A stretch of DNA of 64,000 bases from Aeromicrobium sp. (GTDB lineage Bacteria; Actinomycetota; Actinomycetes; Propionibacteriales; Nocardioidaceae), in assembly GCA_025965435.1 (NCBI GenBank), contig JAOPWZ010000116.1:1-64000 (forward strand), read 5' to 3'. A program made the translations under genes and the position numbers. The notes below the pieces were generated by a model. The model had not been told where the DNA came from and made no database searches. It saw only the letters and a list, made by a program, of their open reading frames with translations. Below, piece by piece: positions 9,276-18,679 of this stretch. Each line of letters begins with the position of its first letter. Position 1 is the first letter of the stretch.

Positions 9276-10079
9276 ATGCTCTGCGCCATCCTGGGCTCGC
9301 CGGTCGCCCATTCGTTGTCACCTGCCATGCACCGAGCGGCCTACGCCGCGCTCGACCTCGACTGGGCGTACGAACGGGTCGAGGTCGGCGAGGGCGGGCT
9401 CGCCGCGTTCATGACCGCCCTCGGTGATGACGTTCGCGGCCTGTCGGTCACGGCCCCGTTGAAGCGGGAGGCGGCAGCGTTCGCCCACCAGCGCAGCGAG
9501 GACGTCGAGGTGCTCGGCGTGGCCAACACGCTCGTCATCGAGGACGGACTGGTCTCGGCCCACAACACCGACGTCCCCGGCGCCGCCGCCGCGCTCGACG
9601 AGCTCGGCGTCAAGCCGCCGATCGTCGCCCGGATCCTGGGTGGCGGTGCCACCGCCGCGTCGGTGGCCCTGACCCTCGTGCGCCTCGGCGTCGAGGAGAT
9701 CGAGTTCGTGGTGCGCGACCCGTCGAGGGCCGCGGAGGCCGAGGCCGTCGCTCGCGGCCGCGGCATCGGCGTCACCGTCCGGCTCCTCGACGAGCCGCTG
9801 ATCAACCGGGTCGACCTCTTGGTGTCGACGATTCCCGGCGACGCGATCGGTACGCGGTCGCACGAGCTCGTCGACTCCTCGCGCGCCGTCTTCGACGTCG
9901 TCTACGACCCGTGGCCGACCGTGCTGGCCCACGCGGCCGCGGACTCGAGCACCCCGCTGGTCACCGGGCTCGACCTGCTCGCCCACCAGGCCGCGTTCCA
10001 GGTGGAGCTGATGACCGGCTCCTACGTCTCTCCACAGGTGTTGCGCGAGGCCGCCCTCGCCGAGCTCTCTGCTCGCTAA
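9276..10079 (+). CDS. aroE: Shikimate dehydrogenase (NADP)
   Basis: Reduces 3-dehydroshikimate to shikimate. It has 267 residues. The substrate site is SLSPAMH near the N-terminus, with catalytic Lys63 in VTAPLK and Asp99 in HNTDVPG. The nucleotide loop is LGGGATAASVAL. Start MLCAILGSPVAHS is at the family's usual place, 10 bases after mltG; longer in-frame starts would run into mltG coding sequence. It is the first of a run of shikimate genes. Confidence 0.94.
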   Translation: MLCAILGSPVAHSLSPAMHRAAYAALDLDWAYERVEVGEGGLAAFMTALGDDVRGLSVTAPLKREAAAFAHQRSEDVEVLGVANTLVIEDGLVSAHNTDVPGAAAALDELGVKPPIVARILGGGATAASVALTLVRLGVEEIEFVVRDPSRAAEAEAVARGRGIGVTVRLLDEPLINRVDLLVSTIPGDAIGTRSHELVDSSRAVFDVVYDPWPTVLAHAAADSSTPLVTGLDLLAHQAAFQVELMTGSYVSPQVLREAALAELSAR

Positions 10080-10087
10080 GGTGGATC

Positions 10088-10768
10088 GTGATCATCCTCA
10101 TCGCCGCCGTCGCGGCGGCGCTCATCGGCGCCCTGGGCCCGTTGGTCCTGCGCCGGCTGCCGGAGCCCCCCCAGCCCGATGACGACAAGCTGCCGTACGC
10201 GGTGCTGTCGGAGTTCCGCTTCCTCGCCGCAGGTCTCGCGATCTTCGCCGCCGTGCTCGCGGGGATCGTGGCCTGGCGCATCGACGAGACCGAGCTCGTC
10301 CCGGTCTGGGTCGTGCTGGCGGGCGTCGGCTCGTGGCTGTCGTTCATCGACTGGCACACCCGTCTGCTGCCCTTCCTGATCGTCGCCCCGCTGTACGCCG
10401 TGACGCTCCTCCTCGTGGCGATGGGTGCGCTGCTGTTGAACGATCTCGACGTCCTGGTGAACGCGCTGATCTCGAACGTGATCGTGTTCGCGGTCTTCTT
10501 CGCCTGCTACTGGCTCGGACGCCGCTTCTTCGGCGGGGCCTTCGGCTACGGCGACGTCCGGCTCTCCGGTGTGCTGGCCCTCGCGCTCGGCGCGCTGGGC
10601 TCGAGCGAGGTCTTCGTGGGCATGTACGGCGGGTTCATCCTCGGCGCGGTGCTGGGCATCGTGCTGTCGAAGCTCAAGATCGTCGATCCGAAGGAGTATG
10701 CCTTCGGGCCCTACATGGTGATCGGCGCGGTGATCGGTGCCGCGTGGGGCCCGGCGATCTACCGGTGA
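10088..10768 (+). CDS. A24 family prepilin peptidase (short form)
   Basis: Integral membrane aspartyl protease of 226 residues with about six or seven hydrophobic segments. The two catalytic Asp motifs are visible: FIDWHTRLLP and GYGDVRLSGVLALALG, followed by the late FGPYM motif. It lacks the N-terminal zinc/methylase domain of large PilD proteins. The GTG at 10088, 8 bases after aroE, is preferred because upstream in-frame sequence lies within aroE. No pilin genes are in the window, so its substrate is probably encoded elsewhere (Tad/Flp or type IV pilins). Confidence 0.85.
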   Translation: MIILIAAVAAALIGALGPLVLRRLPEPPQPDDDKLPYAVLSEFRFLAAGLAIFAAVLAGIVAWRIDETELVPVWVVLAGVGSWLSFIDWHTRLLPFLIVAPLYAVTLLLVAMGALLLNDLDVLVNALISNVIVFAVFFACYWLGRRFFGGAFGYGDVRLSGVLALALGALGSSEVFVGMYGGFILGAVLGIVLSKLKIVDPKEYAFGPYMVIGAVIGAAWGPAIYR

Positions 10769-10830
10769 GCCCCACCAAGCTGCGTGGACGCGTGCGGGGC
10801 TGAGCGAGGGGGCATGGGAGAATCGTGCCC

Positions 10831-12009
10831 ATGCTTCGTTGGTTGACCGCTGGTGAGTCCCATGGTCCTGCGCTCGTCGCCGTCCTCGAAGGGCTGCCGG
10901 CCGGTGTGCAGGTGACCAGCAAGGAGATCCAGGCGGCCCTGGCACGTCGACGTCTCGGCTACGGCCGCGGCGCGCGCATGGCCTTCGAGCAGGACGAGCT
11001 CGAGATCGTCGGCGGCCTGCGCCACGGCTCCACGATGGGCAGCCCCATCGCCCTGCGCATCGGCAACAGCGAGTGGCCCAAGTGGGAGCAGGTCATGGCG
11101 GCCGACCCGGTCGACACCGAGATCCTCGACGGGCTCAAGCGCAATGCCCCGCTGACCCGCCCGCGGCCCGGCCACGCCGACCTGGCGGGCATGCAGAAGT
11201 ACGGCTTCGAGGAGGCGCGCCCGGTGCTGGAGCGGGCCAGTGCGCGTGAGACGGCTGCCCGGGTCGCGCTCGGCGAGATCGCGGCGCAGTTCATCCACCA
11301 GGCGACCGGCGCCACGATCGTCTCGCACGTCGTCGAGCTCGGCACCGTCCGCGCACCAGCCGGTGTCATCCCGACCCACGCCGATGTCGAGGCGCTCGAC
11401 GCGGATCCCGTCCGCTGCTTCGACGCCGACACGAGCGCCGCGATGGTGGCCGAGATCGACCTGGCCCACAAGGAGGGCGACACCCTCGGTGGCGTCGTCG
11501 AGGTCGTCGTCGAGGGCCTGCCCCCGGGCCTCGGCTCCTACACGCACTGGGACAAGCGGCTCGACGGCCGCCTGGCCCAGGCGCTCATGGGCATCCAGGC
11601 CATCAAGGGCGTCGAGCTCGGTGACGGCTTCGAGCTCGCGCGCACCCGCGGCTCGCTGGCGCACGACGAGATCGTCCCGACCGCCGACGGCATCCGCCGG
11701 GTGTCCGGCCGGGCCGGCGGCACCGAGGGCGGCATGACGACCGGCGAGATCCTGCGGGTCCGCGCCGCCATGAAGCCCATCGCGACGGTGCCGCGCGCCC
11801 TGCGGACGATCGATGTCGAGACCGGTGAGGAGGCGCGCGCCCACCACCAGCGGTCCGACGTCTGCGCCGTGCCCGCTGCCGGCATCGTCGCCGAGGCCAT
11901 GGTCGCGCTGGTCGTCGCCGACTCCCTGGTCGAGAAGTTCGGTGGTGACTCGGTCGAGGAGACCCGACGCAATGTCGAGGGCTACCTCGCCAACCTGAGG
12001 CTCCGTTGA
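10831..12009 (+). CDS. aroC: Chorismate synthase
   Basis: Converts EPSP to chorismate using reduced FMN. It has 392 residues. The N-terminus [21 protein letters not shown] is canonical, [11 protein letters not shown] and GSPIAL follow, and [14 protein letters not shown] contains a catalytic His region. The ATG at 10831 is chosen over the GTG at 10825 for family fit; it lies 10 bases after GGGAG (possible ribosome-binding site) and 7 bases after GAGAAT (possible -10 box). Its stop overlaps the aroK start. Confidence 0.96.
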   Translation: MLRWLTAGESHGPALVAVLEGLPAGVQVTSKEIQAALARRRLGYGRGARMAFEQDELEIVGGLRHGSTMGSPIALRIGNSEWPKWEQVMAADPVDTEILDGLKRNAPLTRPRPGHADLAGMQKYGFEEARPVLERASARETAARVALGEIAAQFIHQATGATIVSHVVELGTVRAPAGVIPTHADVEALDADPVRCFDADTSAAMVAEIDLAHKEGDTLGGVVEVVVEGLPPGLGSYTHWDKRLDGRLAQALMGIQAIKGVELGDGFELARTRGSLAHDEIVPTADGIRRVSGRAGGTEGGMTTGEILRVRAAMKPIATVPRALRTIDVETGEEARAHHQRSDVCAVPAAGIVAEAMVALVVADSLVEKFGGDSVEETRRNVEGYLANLRLR

Positions 12010-12515
12010 GTCCGCTGCTCGTCCTGGTGGGGCCTCCCGGCGCCGGCAAGACGACGACGGCGCGCGCGGTCGCCAGGCGACTTGGGACGACCTTCCGCGA
12101 CACCGACCAGGACATCGCGGAGCTGGCCGGCGCGGAGGTGTCGGAGATCTTCATCGACCACGGCGAGCAGCACTTCCGCGAGCTCGAGGAGCAGGCCGTG
12201 GCCACGGCCCTGGTCGAGCACGACGGGGTGCTCGCCCTGGGCGGCGGCGCCGTGCTCAGCGAGAAGTCGCGCCAGCTGCTCACGGGGCACCGGGTCGTCT
12301 TCCTCGACGTCGGCCTGGCGGCCGCCGTCTCCCGTGTCGGCATGAATAGCAACCGGCCGCTCCTGCTCGGCAACGTACGTTCGCAGCTGAAGGGACTCAT
12401 GGACCGCCGACGCCCCCTGTACGACGAGGTCGCCCGTTTCACGGTCGTCACCGACACCCTCCAGCCGGCCGAGGTCGTCGATCGGGTGCTCCAGCTCGTC
12501 GAGGAGGATGCGTGA
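12006..12515 (+). CDS. aroK: Shikimate kinase
   Basis: Phosphorylates shikimate at O3. It has 169 residues with Walker A GPPGAGKT at 9-16, the shikimate-binding DTDQDIAE motif, the FRELEEQAV segment and the GGGAVL loop. The start is TTG at 12006, overlapping the aroC stop (TTGA); no other start leaves the P-loop with a proper N-terminal strand. It overlaps aroB by 4 bases, so aroC, aroK and aroB are probably translationally coupled. Confidence 0.94.
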   Translation: MSPLLVLVGPPGAGKTTTARAVARRLGTTFRDTDQDIAELAGAEVSEIFIDHGEQHFRELEEQAVATALVEHDGVLALGGGAVLSEKSRQLLTGHRVVFLDVGLAAAVSRVGMNSNRPLLLGNVRSQLKGLMDRRRPLYDEVARFTVVTDTLQPAEVVDRVLQLVEEDA

Positions 12516-13606
12516 GCACCCGGCTGACGGTCCCGACCGCGCATCCGTACCAGGTCGTGATCGGCAACGGCGTGCACGACGAGCTGCGGGGCCTGGTCGG
12601 CCTCGGCAGCGGCGTCATGCGCGTCGCGATCATCCACGCCCCGACCATGGCCGACCACGCCCGGCGGCTGCGCGAGCCGCTGCTGGACGACCACCTCGAG
12701 GTGCATCTCATCGAGGTGCCCGACAGCGAGCAGGCCAAGACCGCCGACGTCCTCACGTTCTGCTGGAAGATCCTGGGGGAGGCGGGGTTCACCCGCTCCG
12801 ACGTCATCGTCGGCCTCGGAGGTGGCGCGACCACCGACCTCGCCGGGTTCGTGGCCGCCAGCTGGCTGCGGGGCGTGCGGTTCGTCAACGTGCCGACGAC
12901 GGTGCTCGGCATGGTCGACGCCGCGGTCGGCGGCAAGACCGGCATCAACACCGCCGAGGGCAAGAACCTCGTCGGGGCGTTCCACGAGCCGGTCGGCGTG
13001 CTGTGCGACCTGGACGTGCTGCACGGGCTCCCGGCGCGTGAGCTGCGCAGCGGGATGGCCGAGGTCATCAAGTGCGGATTCATCGCCGACCCGTCGATCC
13101 TCGACCTCGTCGAGGCGGCGCCCGACTCCGTCCGCGACCCGATGTCGCCCATCGTGGCCGAGCTGATCACCAAGGGGATCGCGGTCAAGGCACGGACCGT
13201 CGCCGGCGACCTGCGCGAGACCGGGGCCGACGGCTCGATCGGCCGTGAGGCGCTGAACTACGGGCACACCTTCGGGCACGCTGTCGAGCGCTTCGAGCGG
13301 TACCGTGTCCGTCACGGCGAGGCGATCTCGATCGGCATGGTGTTCGTCGCCGAGCTCGCGCACCGCTCGGGGCTCATCGAGAAGGACCTGCTCGACCGGC
13401 ACCGCGCGATCCTGTCGAGCATGGGTCTGCCCGTGAGGTACCGGCCCGGCATCTGGGAGGCCTTGGCGACCACGATGCGCCTGGACAAGAAGACCCGCGG
13501 CGACCAGCTGCGTTTCGTCGTCCTGGAGTCTCTCGCCCAGCCCGTCATACTCGCCGGGCCGGACGAGTCGCTCCTGCTCGGTGCGTACCAGGCGGTGGCG
13601 TCATGA
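12512..13606 (+). CDS. aroB: 3-dehydroquinate synthase
   Basis: NAD- and metal-dependent enzyme that cyclises DAHP to 3-dehydroquinate. It has 364 residues. The NAD-binding loop GLGGGATTDLAGFVAASWLRG, metal ligands in the EVIKCGF region and in NYGHTFGHAVE, and the DKK(T)RG segment near the C-terminus match the family. The start is GTG with GTGA overlap to aroK; the stop overlaps the next ATG. Confidence 0.96.
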   Translation: MSTRLTVPTAHPYQVVIGNGVHDELRGLVGLGSGVMRVAIIHAPTMADHARRLREPLLDDHLEVHLIEVPDSEQAKTADVLTFCWKILGEAGFTRSDVIVGLGGGATTDLAGFVAASWLRGVRFVNVPTTVLGMVDAAVGGKTGINTAEGKNLVGAFHEPVGVLCDLDVLHGLPARELRSGMAEVIKCGFIADPSILDLVEAAPDSVRDPMSPIVAELITKGIAVKARTVAGDLRETGADGSIGREALNYGHTFGHAVERFERYRVRHGEAISIGMVFVAELAHRSGLIEKDLLDRHRAILSSMGLPVRYRPGIWEALATTMRLDKKTRGDQLRFVVLESLAQPVILAGPDESLLLGAYQAVAS

Positions 13607-14670
13607 CGACCTCAGCACGTCGTGCGGCCCTGTGCGCGGCCCTGACCGAGCGGGGACTGGCGGGAGTGCTCGTCACGACGCTCGTGAACGTCCGCTACCT
13701 GACCGGGTTCACCGGGTCCAACGGCGCGCTGCTCGTGCCGGTCGAGGGTGAGCCGGTGTTCTTCACCGACGGCCGTTACCGCGACCAGGCCGACGAGGAG
13801 CTGCCGGACGTCGCGCACGTCATCGGCCGCGACCTGCTGACCGGTGCGGCCGAGCGCATGGCATCTGGCCGCTGGGGGCTGGAGACGCACACCCTCAGCG
13901 TCGACGGCCACCACCGGCTGGTGGAGCTCGCGCCGGACGTCGAGCTGGTCGCAGCCGGCCGGGTCGTGGAGGAGCTGCGCGAGGTCAAGGACGAGCCCGA
14001 GATCGAGGCCCTGCGCCGGGCCTGCGACATCTCCACGCAGGCGCTGGAGCAGGTGCTCGCCGGGCCGCTCGTGGGCCGTACCGAGCGCGCGGTCGCCCGT
14101 GACTTGGAGGCGCGGATGCTCGACCTCGGCGCCGAGGCGATCGCGTTCGAGACGATCCTCGCGTGCGGCGACCACACCGCGATCCCTCACCACCACCCGA
14201 CGGACCGGGTGCTGGCGCGCGGCGACCTGCTCAAGATCGACTTCGGGGCACGGGTCGACGGCTACCACGCCGACTGCACCCGCACGGTCGTCCTGGGACC
14301 CGCCGACGACTGGCAGAAGGAGGTCCATGCCGCCGTCCGGGAGTCACAGGCCGCGGGCCTGGAGCTGCTGCGCGAGGGCGTCGCGGTGAGCGCGTCGGAC
14401 GCCGCCGCACGAGGTTCGCTGCAGTCCACGGGGTGGCTCGACGCCTTCACGACGGGCCTGGGCCACGGCGTCGGGCTCGAGATCCATGAGGACCCGTTCA
14501 TCGCGGGCTCACACGCAGGTAAACTGTCCAGTCGCACCGTCCTCACGATGGAACCGGGCATCTACGTGCCGGGTCGTGGGGGAGTGCGCATCGAAGACAC
14601 CGTCCTCGTGACCGCGGGTGCCCCCGAGGTACTCACCACGATGACCAAAGACCTCCTGGAGATCGGCTGA
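13603..14670 (+). CDS. M24 family Xaa-Pro peptidase
   Basis: Dinuclear-metal aminopeptidase of the PepP/PepQ type, commonly found before efp. Of 355 residues, 1-125 form the creatinase-like N-terminal domain ([19 protein letters not shown]) and 130-355 the pita-bread fold. All five metal ligands are present: Asp213, Asp224 ([12 protein letters not shown]), His288 (GLGHGVG), Glu317 (MEPGIYVPG) and Glu331 (RIEDTV). Exact specificity (Xaa-Pro aminopeptidase or prolidase) cannot be read from sequence. It overlaps aroB by 4 bases and efp by 1. Confidence 0.9.
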   Translation: MTTSARRAALCAALTERGLAGVLVTTLVNVRYLTGFTGSNGALLVPVEGEPVFFTDGRYRDQADEELPDVAHVIGRDLLTGAAERMASGRWGLETHTLSVDGHHRLVELAPDVELVAAGRVVEELREVKDEPEIEALRRACDISTQALEQVLAGPLVGRTERAVARDLEARMLDLGAEAIAFETILACGDHTAIPHHHPTDRVLARGDLLKIDFGARVDGYHADCTRTVVLGPADDWQKEVHAAVRESQAAGLELLREGVAVSASDAAARGSLQSTGWLDAFTTGLGHGVGLEIHEDPFIAGSHAGKLSSRTVLTMEPGIYVPGRGGVRIEDTVLVTAGAPEVLTTMTKDLLEIG

Positions 14671-15233
14671 TGGCCACCACGAACGACATCAAGAACGGCA
14701 TGGTCCTCGACCTCGACGGACAGCTCTGGTCCGTCATCTGGTTCCAGCACCACAAGCCCGGCAAGGGTGGGGCCATGGTCAAGACCACGCTCAAGAACAT
14801 CATGAGCGGCAAGACCGTCGACAAGACGTTCAACGCGGGTCTGAAGATCGAGACCGCCAACGTCGACAAGCGCGACTTCACGTACCTGTACCACGACGGC
14901 GACTCGTACGTCTTCATGGACAAGACGACGTACGACCAGCTCAACGTCACCGACGCCGTCGTCGGCGACGCCAAGGACTACATGCTCGACAACCAGGACG
15001 CGATGCTCGCGCTGCACGAGGGTGTGCCGCTGTACATCGAGCTGCCGGCGTCGGTCGAGCTGCTGGTCGAGTACACCGAGCCCGGCCTCCAGGGAGACCG
15101 CTCGAGCGGCGGCACCAAGCCCGCGCGCCTCGAGACCGGCAAGGAGATCCAGGTGCCGCTGTTCATCGTCAACGGCGAGAAGATCAAGGTCGACACCCGC
15201 GACGGCAGCTATCTCGGTCGCGTGTCGTCCTGA
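14670..15233 (+). CDS. efp: Translation elongation factor P
   Basis: Relieves ribosome stalling at polyproline. It has 187 residues in three beta-barrel domains. The loop that enters the peptidyl-transferase centre reads HHKPGKGGA with Lys32 at the tip. Neither epmA/epmB-type nor other modification genes are in the window; actinobacterial EF-P is known to work with an unmodified Lys in some species. The start overlaps the upstream stop (TGATG), and nusB begins in the same way at its end. Confidence 0.97.
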   Translation: MATTNDIKNGMVLDLDGQLWSVIWFQHHKPGKGGAMVKTTLKNIMSGKTVDKTFNAGLKIETANVDKRDFTYLYHDGDSYVFMDKTTYDQLNVTDAVVGDAKDYMLDNQDAMLALHEGVPLYIELPASVELLVEYTEPGLQGDRSSGGTKPARLETGKEIQVPLFIVNGEKIKVDTRDGSYLGRVSS

Positions 15234-15643
15234 TGTCAGCCCGGACCAAGTCACGCAAGCGCGCACTCGACATCCTCTTCGAGTCGGAGGCGCAGAGCCT
15301 CCCGCCCGGAGGGACGCTGGCTGACCGGCGGGCCGATGGGGAGTACCCCGTCAACGAGTACGCGGTGATGCTGGTCGAGGGCGTCGTCGCCCACCGCGAT
15401 CGTCTCGACGAGATCATCACGGAGAACGCGAAGGACTGGACGCTGGAGCGCATGCCGGCCGTCGACCGCAACCTGCTGCGCCTCGGCGCGTTCGAGATCC
15501 TCTACGTCGAGGACGTGCCCGATGTCGTCGCCGTGAGCGAGGCCGTGAACCTCGCCGCCGATCTGTCGACCGATGAGTCGCCGTCGTTCGTCAATGGCCT
15601 GCTGAGCCGGATCGTCGAGCTCAAGCCGAGCCTCACGGTCTGA
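15233..15643 (+). CDS. nusB: Transcription antitermination protein NusB
   Basis: RNA-binding partner of NusE in rRNA antitermination. The 136-residue all-helical protein begins [21 protein letters not shown], the canonical arginine-rich N-terminus, and ends with AVNLAADLSTDESPSFVNGLLSRI, the usual NusB C-terminal motif. It is the last gene of the aro-pepP-efp-nusB run; a long palindrome follows 20 bases downstream. Confidence 0.96.
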   Translation: MSARTKSRKRALDILFESEAQSLPPGGTLADRRADGEYPVNEYAVMLVEGVVAHRDRLDEIITENAKDWTLERMPAVDRNLLRLGAFEILYVEDVPDVVAVSEAVNLAADLSTDESPSFVNGLLSRIVELKPSLTV

Positions 15644-15663
15644 GCGCAGCGCCGCCACGCACG

Positions 15664-15703
15664 ATGAGGGTTTGCGGTAGCAGGAGCGACCGCAAACCCT
15701 CAT
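15664..15703. terminator. Perfect 15-bp palindrome after nusB, probable terminator
   Basis: The arms ATGAGGGTTTGCGGT (15664-15678) and its exact reverse complement (15689-15703) surround a 10-base loop. No T-run follows, so it would be a U-less terminator or a processing/pausing structure. It separates nusB from the pyr leader. Confidence 0.55.
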
Positions 15704-15756
15704 GGTCGGTCGGACGGGCGCGCCGAGCCGCTGCCGGGGAGCAGGAGGCCCGCTGG

Positions 15757-15762
15757 TAGTCT
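15757..15762 (+). promoter_or_regulatory. Candidate -10 box of the pyr operon
   Basis: TAGTCT lies 66 bases before pyrR and upstream of the PyrR-binding element. No convincing -35 is visible at 16-18 bases. Transcription from about 15769 would give a leader of roughly 54 bases. Confidence 0.35.
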
Positions 15763-15793
15763 GGGCGGGTAATCACGACATCCTTTAACGGCC

Positions 15794-15816
15794 GTCCCGA
15801 GAGGCGGAGAAGGAGG
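15794..15816 (+). promoter_or_regulatory. PyrR-binding RNA element overlapping the pyrR ribosome-binding site
   Basis: GTCCCGAGAGGCGGAGAAGG fits the known PyrR-binding loop consensus (UCCAGAGAGGCU type) and runs directly into AAGGAGG at 15810-15816, the Shine-Dalgarno 6 bases before the pyrR ATG. No terminator/antiterminator pair is seen. The layout matches PyrR-dependent translational repression described in mycobacteria: UMP-bound PyrR would mask the ribosome-binding site of its own mRNA. Confidence 0.75.
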
Positions 15817-15822
15817 TCAGAC

Positions 15823-16413
15823 ATGGTCGCGTCCGATGACGCCGCACGTGCTGACGCTGCGCACACACCGCTCGATCAGACCGCTCGCACGGTCCTCGAC
15901 GAGCAGGACATCTCCCGGGCGCTGACCCGCATCACGCACGAGATCCTCGAGCGGAACCGTGACTCGTCCGGACTCGTGCTCCTGGGCATCCCGACGCGCG
16001 GAGTGCACCTGGCCCGTCGCATCGCCGAGCGGATGTCCGAGGTCGAGGACCGCACGATCACCGCCGGGGCGCTCGACATCACGATGTACCGCGACGACCT
16101 GAGGCTCAAGCCGGCCCGGGCGCTCGAGCACACCGAGATCCCCGACGACATCGACGGCAAGGTCGTCGTGCTGATCGACGACGTGCTGTTCTCCGGGCGG
16201 ACGATCCGCGCCGCGCTCGACGCGCTCAACGAGCTCGGACGTCCCAAGGCCGTCCAGCTCGCCGTGCTGATCGACCGTGGGCACCGTGAGCTGCCGATCC
16301 GGGCCGACTTCGTCGGCAAGAACCTGCCGACGTCGCTGGTCGAGCGGGTCAAGGTGTCGCTGGTCGAGACCGACGACCTGGACGCCGTCGCGATCCGGGG
16401 GGAGTCGGCATGA
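15823..16413 (+). CDS. pyrR: Bifunctional pyr operon regulator / uracil phosphoribosyltransferase
   Basis: RNA-binding regulator of pyr mRNA with UPRTase activity. Of 196 residues, the PRPP-binding loop is [20 protein letters not shown], and the conserved [16 protein letters not shown] and [15 protein letters not shown] segments are present. The first 20 residues are extra compared with Bacillus PyrR, as is usual in actinobacteria. A strong AAGGAGG site fixes the start. It overlaps pyrB by 4 bases (ATGA) and heads the pyrimidine operon. Confidence 0.95.
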   Translation: MVASDDAARADAAHTPLDQTARTVLDEQDISRALTRITHEILERNRDSSGLVLLGIPTRGVHLARRIAERMSEVEDRTITAGALDITMYRDDLRLKPARALEHTEIPDDIDGKVVVLIDDVLFSGRTIRAALDALNELGRPKAVQLAVLIDRGHRELPIRADFVGKNLPTSLVERVKVSLVETDDLDAVAIRGESA

Positions 16414-17387
16414 TCAAGAACCTCCTGAGCGCCGGCGACCTCGACCGCGCCGACGCGATCCGCATCCTCGACACCGCCGAGGAGCTGCTGGGCGTCGCGA
16501 GCCGTCCGATCAAGAAGCTGCCCACCCTGCGCGGACGCACCGTGGTCAACCTCTTCTTCGAGGACTCGACCCGCACCCGCATCTCGTTCGAGGCGGCCGC
16601 CAAGCGGCTCAGCGCCGACGTCATCAACTTCTCGGCCAAGGGCTCGAGCGTGTCGAAGGGCGAGAGCCTGAAGGACACCGCCCTGACGCTGCAGGCGATG
16701 GGCGCGGACGCCGTCATCATCCGTCACCACTCCTCGGGCGCCCCGCACCGGCTCGCCCAGGCCAAGTGGACCAAGGGTGCGGTCATCAACGCCGGCGACG
16801 GCACGCACGAGCACCCCACCCAGGCGTTGCTCGACGCGTTCACGATGCGCCGGCACCTCACCGGATCGGTGGGGGGCGACCTGCAGGGCAAGAACGTCAC
16901 GATCGTGGGCGACGTGCTCCACAGCCGGGTCGCCCGCTCCAACGCGCTGCTGCTCGACACCCTCGGGGCCAACGTCACGCTGGTCGCCCCGCCGACGCTC
17001 CTGCCGGTCGGCGTGGACCACTGGCCGGTCAAGACGTCGTACGACCTCGACAGCTCGCTGGAGAAGGCCGATGCCGTGATGATGCTGCGTGTGCAGGCCG
17101 AGCGCATGAATGCGTCCTACTTCCCGAGCGCCCGGGAGTACTCCCGCCGCTACGGTCTCGACACCACCCGGCTGAACCGGCTGCCCGACCACGCCATCGT
17201 GATGCACCCCGGACCGATGAACCGAGGCATGGAGATCACCGCCGACGTCGCCGACCACGTCCGGTCGGTCATCGTCGAGCAGGTCACCAACGGCGTCGCG
17301 GTCCGCATGGCCGTCCTGTACCTCCTGCTCGGCGGCGCGGCTGACGAGAGCACGACCGAAGACTCCTCCACAAAGGACCGTGAATGA
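16410..17387 (+). CDS. pyrB: Aspartate carbamoyltransferase catalytic chain
   Basis: Forms carbamoyl-aspartate. It has 325 residues. The carbamoyl-phosphate loop [11 protein letters not shown] (STRTR 53-57), the [11 protein letters not shown] loop, RHHSSGAPH and the HPTQALLD motif are all present, as is the [10 protein letters not shown] aspartate-binding segment. No pyrI regulatory chain is present, as in most Gram-positive bacteria. It overlaps both neighbours by 4 bases. Confidence 0.97.
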   Translation: MIKNLLSAGDLDRADAIRILDTAEELLGVASRPIKKLPTLRGRTVVNLFFEDSTRTRISFEAAAKRLSADVINFSAKGSSVSKGESLKDTALTLQAMGADAVIIRHHSSGAPHRLAQAKWTKGAVINAGDGTHEHPTQALLDAFTMRRHLTGSVGGDLQGKNVTIVGDVLHSRVARSNALLLDTLGANVTLVAPPTLLPVGVDHWPVKTSYDLDSSLEKADAVMMLRVQAERMNASYFPSAREYSRRYGLDTTRLNRLPDHAIVMHPGPMNRGMEITADVADHVRSVIVEQVTNGVAVRMAVLYLLLGGAADESTTEDSSTKDRE

Positions 17388-18679
17388 CCAGCACCGTGAT
17401 CCGGGGAGCGCGCCTCCTCGGTGCAGAGCCCACCGACATCGCCTTCGAGGACGGTGTCATCACCGCGGTCGGTGACGGCGCCACCGGGCACGACGCGATC
17501 GACGGAACCGGTCTCGTCGCGCTGCCCGGTCTCGTCGACCTCCACACGCACGTGCGCGAGCCCGGTCGCGAGGACGCGGAGACGGTGCTCACCGGCTCGA
17601 TGGCGGCCGCGCGCGGCGGATTCACCTGTGTGCACGCGATGGCCAACACCGAGCCCGTCGCGGACACGGCCGGCGTGGTCGAGCAGGTCTGGCGACTCGG
17701 CCGCGAGGGCGGCTACTGCGACGTGCAGCCCGTCGGCGCCGTCACGGTCGGTCTGCAGGGCGCGCAGCTCGCGGAGCTCGGCGCGATGGCCGACTCCGCC
17801 GCCGGTGTCAGGGTCTTCTCCGACGACGGCAAGTGCGTGTCGGACGCCGTGCTGATGCGCCGGGCGCTGGAGTACGTCAAGGCGTTCGACGGCGTCATCG
17901 CGCAGCACGCGCAGGAGCCCCGGCTCACCGAGGGTGCCCAGATGAACGAGGGCCCGCTCTCCGGCGAGCTCGGGCTGGTCGGCTGGCCCGCGGTCGCCGA
18001 GGAGGCGATCATCGCCCGCGACGTGCTGCTGGCCGAGCACGTCGGGTCGCGGCTGCACGTCTGCCACCTCTCGACCCGCGGCTCCGTCGAGATCATCCGA
18101 TGGGCCAAGAGCCGCGGCATCGACGTCACGGCCGAGGTCACGCCGCACCACCTGCTGCTGAGCGACGACCTCGTGCGCAGCTACGACCCGATCTACAAGG
18201 TCAACCCGCCGCTGCGCTCCAACGACGACGTCGAGGCGGTCCGCGAGGGCCTGGCCGACGGCACGATCGACATCGTCGCGACCGACCATGCGCCGCACCC
18301 CATGGAGGACAAGGAGTGCGAGTGGTCGGCGGCCGCCTTCGGCATGCTCGGCCTCGAGACCGCACTGTCGGTCGTCCAGCAGACGATGGTCGACACCGGC
18401 CGCCTGACGTGGGCGCAGGTCGCCGACAAGATGTCGACCAAGCCCGCCTCGATCGGACGCGTCGAGAACCAGGGTCGCCCGCTCGCGGTGGGGGAGCCGG
18501 CCAACATCGTGCTGGTCGATCCCTCGGCGAAGCGCACGATCGACCCCCGCGACACCGCCTCGCTGTCGCGCAACAACCCGTACTCCGGACTCACGCTGCC
18601 GGGCGAGGTCGTGGCGACCTTCCTGCGCGGCAGACCAACCGTCCGTGACCGTGCACTCGTGGAAGGCAGCAACGCATGA
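17384..18679 (+). CDS. pyrC: Dihydroorotase (class I)
   Basis: Zinc amidohydrolase that closes the dihydroorotate ring. It has 431 residues: [10 protein letters not shown] carries the HxH metal pair (His54, His56), further ligands lie in AQHAQEP and CHLSTRGS, and the catalytic Asp is in VATDHAPHP. Length and motifs fit the single-chain bacterial class I enzyme. It is followed directly by carA with an ATGA overlap; the extra membrane gene often found between pyrC and carA in actinobacteria is absent. Confidence 0.96.
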   Translation: MTSTVIRGARLLGAEPTDIAFEDGVITAVGDGATGHDAIDGTGLVALPGLVDLHTHVREPGREDAETVLTGSMAAARGGFTCVHAMANTEPVADTAGVVEQVWRLGREGGYCDVQPVGAVTVGLQGAQLAELGAMADSAAGVRVFSDDGKCVSDAVLMRRALEYVKAFDGVIAQHAQEPRLTEGAQMNEGPLSGELGLVGWPAVAEEAIIARDVLLAEHVGSRLHVCHLSTRGSVEIIRWAKSRGIDVTAEVTPHHLLLSDDLVRSYDPIYKVNPPLRSNDDVEAVREGLADGTIDIVATDHAPHPMEDKECEWSAAAFGMLGLETALSVVQQTMVDTGRLTWAQVADKMSTKPASIGRVENQGRPLAVGEPANIVLVDPSAKRTIDPRDTASLSRNNPYSGLTLPGEVVATFLRGRPTVRDRALVEGSNA

